A stretch of 64,000 bases of DNA from Lojkania enalia (Eukaryota > Ascomycota > Dothideomycetes > Pleosporales), in the NCBI GenBank assembly GCA_010094045.1, contig ML986765.1:1-64000 (forward strand). The letters run 5' to 3'. This document shows, in pieces, positions 55,507-64,000 of the stretch. How positions within the stretch are numbered: position 1 is the first letter of the stretch; each line of letters opens with the position of its first letter. The notes under the pieces are model-generated. The model was given only the letters and a program-made list of their open reading frames with translations, was not told the origin of the DNA and searched no databases. The translations under genes were made by a program, and so were the position numbers.

Positions 55507-56718
55507 GCTCGGGAACAAGAGCACGATACTCCGGCTATCGATAAGTACCCGCTATCAATAGGGTTCGGCCCGCCAAGCCCCATCAACCGACGCGTAGCGT
55601 ACCAGTGAAGCAAACAGCCACAGATGCTAGACAACAGGTCCCTTTTCACGGGCGTCTATCGCGGATACGTGCCGATTGACGAGCATATAGAGAATCCAGC
55701 GCTATTATCAATTGTCGATAACGGTCCGTCTTGTTGATAAGTACCTAGCTTCTCTTCACTACCCAGCATCCGTCGATCCCATCATCCCAAACGTTCCAAC
55801 AAACGACGACCAGCAAAAAAAAAAAAAAATCCCTTGCATCCACAGCCACACGCGAGCATATCTTTGAATAGCCTTAACTGTTCCGTGCCCACTAATTCCC
55901 ATCAAACGCTCACTGCAGGAATCTTCCATCTCTTCGCATCCAACCTGGATAAATAGAACCTCCCACCATCGCCACCTATAAACAACGTGCCCAAACAACT
56001 CTAAAATTTACTTGATCATCATCGCTCCATGCTCGTTATGATACTTTCCAAACTCGCTACGCCCCGTTCCACGCCGTGTCAGACCTACCCACCACGAATC
56101 AATCCTCTACGAAGCATAAGATACTCTATTCCTATAGTGAGAAACGCGCCTCATTTTACAATTCAAACTTTCATCAACTGAAATTATACATCAGGCCATT
56201 AATTAACTCGTATTACCATTCCCTAAAATTACTCAAAAAAAAAATTAATGGAGAAAAAAAAGTGTGAAGAGAAATTATTATTCCCACGACCATAGAAACG
56301 CGCCTCGCGCCTCTTGCACGACACGCCCATACCACCCCACCGGGATACCACCCCCCAGTGCGCGCGCCATATGCACCCAGTCTTGGCCCGAAAATCCCAC
56401 ACCCTCAAAGCTATGTCGCCGTGAACCCGGCGCTATCCGCTGTCAAAAATTCCGACGTGATGAAAATAATCCCACGATTAGACATTAGCCATCCATTCAT
56501 TCGCCAACACCTCCGTACACCATTCACCGTTTCAATCGCCCTCCTGTCCGATCTAGATTACCTAAAGGAGGCTTCAGACAGCCATCTTGCACCCAACAGG
56601 GCCAAGCCACCTAGCCCAGCCTCCACCTTCACCTTCACCTCGCCTTGCACAGCTCCGTGATACCAACCACCCGCAGCAGTGCAACTACTCTCCATGGCTA
56701 CCATAGTCCCATCCCTAC
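55507..56718. other. Intergenic, no supported gene
   Basis: Contains the weak third copy of the preceding repeat, poly-A tracts at about 55816-55830 and 56236-56245, and open frames at 56264-56660 without recognisable features. Confidence 0.45.
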
Positions 56719-58295
56719 TCACCTCCTCTTCTCGTCCGAGAACCTCGGCGCCCCCTCTGGCACAGGAGGCGGCTGATAATTCCCTCTATGCCCATTAATC
56801 GGCGGTAAATCCTGGCCGATCGCATCCTCGTAGCTAGGCGGTGAATCGTCGTACAGAGCCTGTGGGTGATTTGCCGGTACACCCTGCGCATGCGGGGACG
56901 CGCTCGCACCTGCGAATCCTTGGCCATCGACCGGTGTATGTGGCGCTTGGGCTAGTGTCTGAGGGGCGAGGCCGCCTTCTGTTGGCGGCTTGACTTTGAA
57001 GCCCTGGCTGGCTGTAGTGGCTTCTAGAAGAGCCTTTGGAGGCGCGACCCCCGAGAAGACTTTTACTGGCAATCTAAGAGGGAGGACGATTAGCTGGTCT
57101 TTGCCGTGCTCGTAAGAGCCGTAGCCTAGACCGACGCGCACTTCCAGTTCGTAGAAGCGCGAGAGATTGCATGTATGGAAGGTAGGTGCAACGGAGCTCG
57201 GAAGCGGTTTGCCGAACCAGTATTCTGGGTTGATGGGGACTTCTGTCCCTATGGGATCAGTTGGGGAGCCGATTGGAATGGCCATGTTGCTAAAACTAGC
57301 AATGATCCAGCTATTGGACTCTATGCGCTGCACTTCGTGCGCTTGCACTTTGGTGTATCCGATCAGCTCCACCTGCAGCATCTGCAGGTATACGTTCTTA
57401 TTCCGCTCACTCATGTTCTTGACGAGGATCCTCAGTGGAAGATCTTTGTTGCATGTGATGATTGCAGGGTTTGGTAGACGCGCATCGACAGTAAATCTGG
57501 GTGTCGTGCTTGCAGCACCTGGCGAGATGGGTATGCTAGACGATGAGTCTTTCCTGTCGAAGAAGCCCTTCTTCTTGCCAGCCGCAACGCTATGCGCGTT
57601 CTCTAAAAACTGATGTGATCGCCTCGCATATGCTTCCCCGTCCACCGCCGGCCGTGGGGGCTCAATGGGGAGGAATGTAAAGTTTGCTAGAGCGCGGGGG
57701 TTCTCTTTGAAGAACTGTGGTCGGTTTACCGTGACTTTCACGTAGTATCGGATCTCGGCTTCGCCGGGGAAGCTGTTGAGGGACGGCGGCAATGTCTGCT
57801 TGACGTGTCGCGTAGGCGTACAAGCTACTTCGAGGGCCATATTGGAGAACTGGACATTGGTGGACAGGCTATTATGCGGCTGGCAGACATTGTTCAGAGG
57901 AAGCTACATGTTGTTCAGATGTGACTGCGCGTGGGCGTACATCGACCGGGACTGACCTTGAATTGGAATGGGTATTCATAATTGCCAGCATTGATTGTGT
58001 ACGACGTCCTTGGATTCGCGAGCACTTGCTCTGGTGTCTGATTTGGAGGCCATACTATTTGTGTCTTGTACAGGATCTTATGAACCTCAAGCACCGGCCG
58101 CTGCTTCTCAGGCCGATCTGGTCGAATGGGTGCCAGCAGCCTGGTCCGAGATTCTCCCTCGAGTTTGACGATTATAGTGGCGATGCTGGAGGGATTCGGC
58201 ACTCGCAGGGCCACCTTTCCCTGGATGATGTCTAGGTTGGTGTAGTGGGTATGGGGGTGCTCGAGGCTAATGGAGACGAGCATGTTTGCTACCAA
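56719..58295 (-). CDS. Arrestin-like adaptor with PPxY motif
   Basis: Two exons, 58295-57957 and 57903-56719, in frame, giving 507 residues. The N-terminal arrestin domain is seen in MLVSISLEHPHTHYTNLDIIQGKVALRV...ATIIVKLEGESRT read in pieces, with NAGNYEYPFQFK at the end of exon 1 and the usual continuation LPLNNVCQPHNSL in exon 2. The C-terminal arrestin part follows (RFTVDARLPNPAIITCNKDLPLRILVKN in pieces, VYLQMLQVELIGYT). A disordered tail carries SPPSYEDA, a PPxY motif that recruits Rsp5-type ubiquitin ligases. Such alpha-arrestins direct ubiquitination and endocytosis of plasma-membrane transporters. Met at 58283 (MLVSIS) is an alternative start. Confidence 0.88.
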
Positions 58296-58958
58296 GGAAG
58301 GTCCAGAATGTGCCTGAGGACGATGAACGACATGACTACCGTCTTAATACAGGTTTCTGAAGAGTGTTTGCCCTTGGCAAGTACCAGCAAAGGATGATTG
58401 TAGTATCGGCACAGCCCAGAGACGCGTGTCAATAGTTTTGGTTGAAGATGACGATAGTCAAGAAGTCGGAGTTGGCGGAGGGGCATATTCTCTCGCCAGT
58501 TCCCCACGCCACACGCCACACGCCACAGGTTTGGTCTTCATAGGTCGGTATTGTAGTCATATCACGTTCAGGAGACTTATACAACGAGAGTGCGGCCGCA
58601 GTCAATTCACTGAATGCATACGGCGTAGTTTCTTTCTACATGTCAGAAGAGGTTGCGCCGTTTCCCCTGTCTTGGCTGGACGCGACTTTCAGCCCCCCTC
58701 CGCCCGCCCCTGATGCACAAAACTGGCGAACGGTCGCACAGCCACAGCCACAGCTGCGGAAGGCCCTTGCAACAGTCCGTGAACTGTCGTTTTCAACCCT
58801 ACAACGGGGTCCAGCACGATGCTATCAGAAACTGACCCCAGCTTTGGGCCAGGCGAACTCGTTGAAGGTGACGTGTCCTCGCAGTCTGCGTTTCAGGGGC
58901 CGAAATCTATCCCGTAGGAGTAATTTCGCAGAGAGGGTCGCAGAATCGGCGAAATTAC
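58296..58958. other. Intergenic, no supported gene
   Basis: A plus-strand frame at 58640-59101 is open for 153 codons but overlaps the 3' exons of the opposite-strand lipase and has no recognisable feature. Confidence 0.45.
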
Positions 58959-60482
58959 TTAAAGGCCCTCTTTCGCCAGCATGTCTGTCATGTTCGTCTT
59001 CTGTCAGCGCACAGCCGGGCGTAAAAATTTTGTACAGGGTCCTGAAACTAACCAGCAATATCCAAGTAGAACGCTATGGCGTTGAAACTGCCTCGCTGTG
59101 AGATCTTGGACATTTCTAAAGAATAGCAACCAAATTACGTACTTCCTCTTACTCCCGCTAAGTTCCCAAAGCCACCATTTTAGTCGATTCGTCCAATTGA
59201 TCAAATCTAGATGGCTGACGCCGACTAAAGTGCCTTGATATCGGCCCCATTTGCTCGAAGAGACGCTAGAGGTGTTAGGAAATGTACCTGCTAGAGCGCC
59301 TGCGGGCGCACCTGACCAATCCATCATTCATCCCGCCTTCAAGTCGCTTGATAATGCTGTGAGATGCGGCGAAAACCGACCAAGACGATGGCTCGAGGGA
59401 CGCACCGTAGGAATAGTATCTGCAGCGGCGTGAGGGGGGCAAGAGCTGGGATGAAGAGCTGAGACCACTCACTTAACTCCGTCTACGTTCGACGTCTTGG
59501 GGTTGAAGTTCTCCTGCATGTATTGGCGAGTTAGCTGGGAAAACGCGCCTGTCTCAAACCCAAAGTACCCGAGGACTCTATACAATCTCTTGACCTGCAT
59601 CGCTACACGGTTTCAGTAAGTGGGATCGAACAGTGAAAGGATCTGGCACATACGGCCGATGGAGTCAAGCATGTAGTCGGCAAATGCGGACCCTCGATGG
59701 GGCGAGGCAATCGTGGTCAGAGATTTCACCTTGAAATCGGCGGGTTTGAGGCGACTGATCATGTATCGCGAATCAAGTCCACTAGATGCGTTCAGTCGGT
59801 AGTTACTAGGGAGATATGATGTCTGTTACCCCTGTTGTGGTATTAGCTCCAGTACACGCAAGCTATTTCAAAGTTCTATACCATGCTATGTCTATATAAA
59901 CAGTTAGCATGCTAACCAGTACCTTGAAAAGTATGCTGCTCATAGGGAGGAGCCAAAATGGGGGTTTTAAGAGAAATAATTACGCACGCTATAATGTTGA
60001 CATTCTTACCCTCGACTTTGCTCCTGATGCTTTCGACAAGCTTCTCCGCTCGTGCCTCGATAGACCCCGAAGGAGGTACAGTGGCCGTATGTACCTCAAT
60101 TCCCTTGGCTGTCAATGCATCGATTATTCCTCTCCAATATTGTATTCTAGGGAAGTTTGGCCCTGCTAGGCGGAGCTCATCGAAGCCTAAAAGACCGTGC
60201 GCTAGAACAATGGCGTAGCGCTATATGCATTAGCAGAGGTAATTCACATGAGAGATGAGTACAGACTGGAGACTCTGGTTGTAGTTAGCCTTTATTTTCT
60301 CATCTAGGAGGATTCCCCGTACGATAGTGATCGCGAATAAGAGCATATTCATCCTCAATGACAGGCCCAACATCATGCAGTCGCGGGTCGTGTCGCAGCA
60401 CTCTGCACGTACTAAAGTTATGCAAGGATGGCGACAGGCGCATAGACGAGCGTAGGCACAATCGAAGATGAGGACTAATCAT
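58959..60482 (-). pseudogene. Triacylglycerol lipase-like gene, many exons, apparently disrupted
   Basis: Exons on the minus strand: 60482-60323, 60220-59988, 59891-59882 (10 nt), 59781-59654, 59602-59473, 59419-59312, 59265-59143, 59087-59053 and 58984-58959. From 59781 onward all joins keep frame and follow the fungal lipase pattern: GLDSRYMISRLKPADFKVKSLT in pieces, IASPHRGSAFADY, MQVKRLYRVLGYFGFETGAF, YYSYGASLEPSSWSVF, GVSHLDLINWTNR with the catalytic His, and the end FNAIAFYLDIADMLAKEGL. Exon 2 gives RYAIVLAHGLLGFDELRLAGPNF. Two problems: exon 1 and exon 2 do not join in frame, and the small exon carrying the nucleophile (AHSM) cannot be joined in frame to the next exon, apparently by loss of two bases of the GG of HSMGG. 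It could be a recent pseudogene, or I may have missed a splice site. Confidence 0.7.
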
Positions 60483-61000
60483 TGGACAGTAGGTTTCACA
60501 GACATGTTATGTTTACGCGATGGACGCGCGCTTTGATGGTTTAGATCGAACCTGGAAAGGCGCCAGTGACGTAAGTAGCGGACAAGGGTCTACGATATCA
60601 ATTCTGAGACCATTTACAATAGAGCCATGGTGATTGAGAACTATAATACTGTTTCCATGCATTTATGCGTTTGGAACATGGACTCTAGAAGGTGTGTGAC
60701 TTTCGAGACTTTAGAGATAGACGAAAATTCGCGCCCTAGCGGCCATACGCCTAAGTGGTTGCCAGCCGTTTACGCATGAATCAGCAGAATATATCCCCTC
60801 GACTATAGTTGACTCTAATGTATTTTATAGTAATCAAGTATGAACCTTCGAGAACCTGCATCTAACATGCAACACACCCTGACGTGGAAGTAGAGATGGT
60901 GCCCTATCAAATAGCCGCAACAAAGCGTCCCCGACCACAGGCCGCCGATGCCACACACGCACCGCCCTTGCAATAACAAACGCGTAACCGCGTTGACTCC
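60483..61000. other. Intergenic between lipase and VMA10
   Basis: No coding feature supported. Any upstream lipase exon and the VMA10 3' UTR would lie here. Confidence 0.45.
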
Positions 61001-61622
61001 TCACCTTGGAGGCTCCGGCTTGACATTGGTGACAGCTGTTAGCAGCTGTTCCACAACTTTGCCGCCGGACTTGTTCCCTATCTCCCCAATTTCCTTGACC
61101 TTGGCATCAGTCTCCTTCTTTGCGTCTTCTTCAGCTTTCTTGTTGCCAGAGCTATGCTACGTAGCAGTCAGCGTCATGCCTAATGTGCGTGTATGCACCT
61201 GGGAATAATCTATTGTGCAGCTGAATGGACACACCTCCTTCTCAAACTTCTTAAATTCCTCTTCCTTGCCTTTTTTGTAATCGTCAATCTCCTTCTGTGC
61301 CTCGCTTCGGGCGTCCTTTACTCGCTTCGTGCGGTCTGAGGATGAGTTAGGTTAGGCAAGCACAGGCGAAGTGAGGTTTGCTACATTCTCGTGCTGTCTT
61401 GCGCATTAGTATTGACATACGAGCTAGGATTGCGATGCATGAATACCTTTCTGTACAATCTTCTGGGCCTCTCGTTCGGCCTAGCAACTGCGTGAGCTTG
61501 ACAGGTGTTTGAGTGGGCGGTGCGCCTTACGTCGAGGAGCGTTTGGATTCCGGCCGAGTTTTGGGCAGACTGCCGGAGTTAGGCGGGCCGGAAACTATTG
61601 AGCGAAGTAACATGCTCACCAT
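61001..61622 (-). CDS. VMA10: V-type ATPase subunit G
   Basis: Six coding exons: 61622-61620 (ATG only), 61569-61531, 61480-61447, 61393-61385 (9-nt microexon), 61335-61235 and 61156-61001, giving 113 residues, the normal length. The joined N terminus reads MSAQNSAGIQTLLDAEREAQ, then KIVQKAREYRTKRVKDARSEA; the microexon supplies A-R-E plus one base of the Tyr codon. The rest is the long charged helix EIDDYKKGKEEEFKKFEKE and NKKAEEDAKKETDAKV, ending GNKSGGKVVEQLLTAV. Subunit G pairs with subunit E to form the peripheral stalks of the vacuolar proton pump. All introns are GT-AG. Head to head with PET117. Confidence 0.95.
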
Positions 61623-61845
61623 CTTGCTGGGTCGGTACTGAACTCAGCTATCGGGGGTATCTTAATGCTAGAGGAGTGGTTGCTGGCGGAACCATAAGGT
61701 TGCAGGATGCTCAGAGCTACCGCCGCGGGCTGCCAGCCTTGGCAAATGTGGCCCAAGCTCCTGCAGCTGTCAAAACTGTACATGCAACAGTCAGGCGATG
61801 CAACACCTCTCACAATTCGACGGACTCATTCATTGGCTCTTTACA
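61623..61845. promoter_or_regulatory. Short bidirectional promoter, VMA10 / PET117
   Basis: Only 223 bp separate the start codons of the divergent VMA10 and PET117 genes, so both promoters and 5' UTRs must fit here. Individual elements cannot be assigned. Confidence 0.6.
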
Positions 61846-62201
61846 ATGTCGCGCGCGTCCAAGATTACGCTCGCAACGACATCGCTGAGTGCAATTGGCA
61901 TTGTCATATTCGTGCATTATGCGCAACGCGCAGAACAGGCGGTAGGTGGCTCGTTCTACCTGCCGGAGCTCTTTGGCCATCTAGGCGCTCTCGACCCCAT
62001 TGAAACGCACCTACTCATCGAATGCAGGCAATGCATGCCGGAGTCATCCGAGACTACGAGCAGCAGCAGTTGAAGAGAGAGCGACAAGCCGACTTTGAAA
62101 TGCAACGGGCTCTCGAAGAGGAGTATAGAAAAGTTCAGACAGTCTCGGACAGTGGAGGGCCTGCCCCGCCAGGCGGCAATACCAGTCAGAAGCGATTATA
62201 A
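61846..62201 (+). CDS. PET117: Cytochrome c oxidase assembly protein PET117
   Basis: Two exons, 61846-61941 and 62028-62201, giving 89 residues. The N terminus MSRASKITLATTSLSAIGIV is a mitochondrial-type leader and single hydrophobic helix, followed by VHYAQRAEQAAMHAGVIRD across the splice junction, then a charged helical tail (QQQLKRERQADFEMQRALEE, EYRKVQ), the PET117 family pattern (PF15786). PET117 is a small mitochondrial matrix/inner-membrane protein needed for complex IV assembly, linking Cox15 heme A synthesis. The C-terminal Pro/Gly-rich extension of about 18 residues is common in filamentous fungi. Head to head with VMA10. Confidence 0.93.
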
Positions 62202-63762
62202 TATGGATAGATCATATATGATGGCTGTGATCACACCGGGGTGCTGCTGGCCCCCATACGGGCTGAACAGCCACAGCCATCTTTGTGTCCTCAGCCTTGT
62301 CGGTGCTCGGTGCCTGACGCCGCTCCCGGTTCCATCGACGTCAGAATAGCCTTCTTGCGGACCTACAATTCTCCGATGGTATTACAAGAGAGAAGGAAAC
62401 GCCGCGCTGAGTTAGGGTACGGAGGATTCAGCCTGGGGAGTGAAGTAGAGTATTCAACAGTCCAGAACCTGACTTACACACCAAGTCAGTCATCGCAGTT
62501 TCAATAGTTCGGCAACAACCACGAGCGCGACCTTCGGCCTTGGCATTGAGCGTTGCACAAGGACATCAGGATGTTAGGAAATAAGTAACGGTATACCTGG
62601 GTAAACAGGTGAATAAAATAAAATGATGACGGCTGATCCTTCCGCCCACTTGTAAGAACTATGGCATGAACTGTTGGGTTTGTCGCAGCTCTGTGATTCA
62701 GATCCTTCGTGGCTGAGACAGCTACCCGTCGCTGATCTTCCCTGGGCTTGCTGTGCCTGTTCCTCCACATTTTCCGTTTGTTAATCCGGGGTGGGGCGCA
62801 AGAGGCGGGTGATAATTGATAATCGCCGCTTGTGCCAGCCGAAGGAGATGAGATCCATGACTTTACCGTTAATTGAGATGCATAGTATTAGCATGCGCCT
62901 GTAGCGGCTTCACTTTTGGTCGTCCCATGGAGCGTTCACCCGTCGATATCCAACATCATTTGATACAATACGGGCAGAATTCCGGGTTGGCGGGCCATCT
63001 GTGGCTGAGGTGATGTTGCGGTAGTGGTTTGCATCATCAACTCGCTAGGAATCGAGGCTAATACGGATATACGGCGCCGTTTGCAAAGGCAAATCGCCAC
63101 GAGACAATAATGTGACAAATGATAACCATGTTCGTCGTTTGTTCTGAGAGACTTCGATGCAGATCCTGGGGTAGAAATGGTGTGGCTGTTGCGGATGAAG
63201 TCATGCAGAGGGACCTGCGGCAAGGTACTTGTGATTTTGCTCAAGAAGGCTGTGATAGCCACATCCACCTCGATGCATCCGGCTTCATCTGAAATTTCGA
63301 GATAAGAGCAGCGTTTCTTTGCTACTCTCAAAATATTGCCGCCTATTTATCCCGGGAAGGGCCACGGAATTCGGCGGTCGTCCTTATTGAGCGCATGCTC
63401 TTGGCGATATCCGCGCTATGTTGCTCAGCGCTATGAAAGGATGTGATTGGTTCGGGGGGTGCTAAGCCTGCCTAGGCAGGGTCTTGAGATCCGCTGTAAC
63501 ATAGAAAAGCACACCCCTCCTTGTGTTTCTCTCTTTCACTCTCGTGTTTTCCTCCAAGCAAAATTTAGAAATCCTTCATATCAAGTTACATTCGCAGCAA
63601 ATACTTCGGGAGCCACGCTAGTTGCAATCAAAGCGCGCTTGCAATTCCGGATTGCCACATATCAGTAGCCATTACTGGCATACGTACCACACAGCCGTCA
63701 ACCTTAAGTCCGGCTGTCTCACATAGACACACAGACACACAGACACGCACACAGTTAGCATC
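62202..63762. other. Intergenic, no confidently supported gene
   Basis: Open frames 62241-62507 plus, 62574-62770 minus (MEEQAQQAQGRS...), and 62936-63331 minus (131 codons) have no recognised features or splicing. A CA-rich simple repeat (ACACAGAC units) is at about 63722-63753, just before the final gene. Confidence 0.4.
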
Positions 63763-63952
63763 ATGAGGGTATCACAGTACTTTGCCTACTGCTTTGCTGC
63801 TATATCGGTCATCAACGCCACATCGCTCCCCGAGACCGACGCACTAGACAGACTTGAAGCCCATGCTGCGAGCGGCCCGCGCTCCGACATTCTCTCGCCG
63901 GATAATGCGCTCAAGAAGCGAAAAGGTGGCGGCGGAAGAGGGGGTGGTGGAG
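63763..63952 (+). CDS. Secreted Gly-rich protein, first exon, cut by window end
   Basis: ATG at 63763 begins a signal peptide (MRVSQYFAYCFAAISVINA) followed by TSLPETDALDRLEAHAAS and a dibasic-type site (KKRK), then a glycine-rich run. A likely donor GTAAGT at 63953 ends exon 1 with one base over; the rest of the gene lies outside the window or in the last 48 bases as intron. The layout (signal, acidic pro-segment, KKR site) suits a processed secreted peptide. No family recognised. Confidence 0.6.
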
Positions 63953-64000
63953 GTAAGTCTCGCAGGCCATATCACTTGCACACCAATCACGCTCATGCTT

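Noticed and set aside
58640..59101. 153-codon plus-strand ORF
   Set aside because: Overlaps the opposite-strand 3' exons of the lipase, which have clear family signatures; no features of its own.
62936..63331. 131-codon minus-strand ORF
   Set aside because: No recognisable features or splice partners; kept only as a remark in the intergenic entry.
1..64000. CRISPR arrays, riboswitches, bacterial operons, tRNA or rRNA genes
   Set aside because: Sequence is fungal nuclear; no array-like repeats, and no tRNA or rRNA signature was recognised by eye. A covariance-model search would settle the tRNA question.

Overview
The window reads as nuclear DNA of a filamentous ascomycete (Pezizomycotina). 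The evidence is short GT-AG introns (mostly about 50-100 bp) in most genes, fungal-type families (HET-domain proteins, fungal-rhodopsin membrane protein, CBM18 chitin-binding protein, cytochrome P450, CocE hydrolase, DyP peroxidase), and AT-rich blocks of transposon relics whose stops and substitutions fit C-to-T/G-to-A decay of the RIP type. I cannot name the genus from sequence alone.

Layout. 1-4430 is an AT-rich decayed block: an LTR-like repeat, the integrase and chromodomain end of a Ty3/gypsy element, and a pogo/Fot1-type transposase relic. 4431-17723 is ordinary sequence with a small secreted protein, a seven-helix rhodopsin-domain protein, a P450 (5 exons), an HPP membrane protein and a HET-domain protein. 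17926-21300 is a second AT-rich block with one clear and one probable pogo relic. 21300-31000 is mostly eroded sequence (second LTR copy, aquaporin and F-box/LRR relics) around one intact short-chain dehydrogenase and a membrane-anchored cysteine-rich protein. 32257-42303 carries a sugar transporter, a CocE-type hydrolase, a DyP peroxidase, GNAT relics and an FAD monooxygenase. 43913-46959 has two secreted proteins, one cysteine-rich and one with three chitin-binding domains. From 49 kb on the sequence is more gene-dense and conserved: SCP2 protein, HET-like protein, F-box/LRR-like protein, arrestin, a many-intron lipase, V-ATPase subunit G and PET117, ending in a truncated secreted-protein gene.

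Genes that may work together: the transporter, CocE hydrolase, DyP peroxidase and FAD monooxygenase sit within 10 kb and could serve uptake and oxidative breakdown of plant-derived compounds. The two secreted genes at 43.9-47.0 kb are plausible cell-wall or host-interface proteins. VMA10 and PET117 are head to head over about 220 bp.

Most interesting observations: a 144-148 bp unit present three times with identical ends, one copy of which supplies the last 32 codons and stop of the chitin-binding gene; a 9-nt microexon plus an ATG-only first exon in VMA10; a lipase gene whose only in-frame splice path omits the nucleophile elbow; and 17-bp-period direct repeats marking the ends of two different pogo relics.
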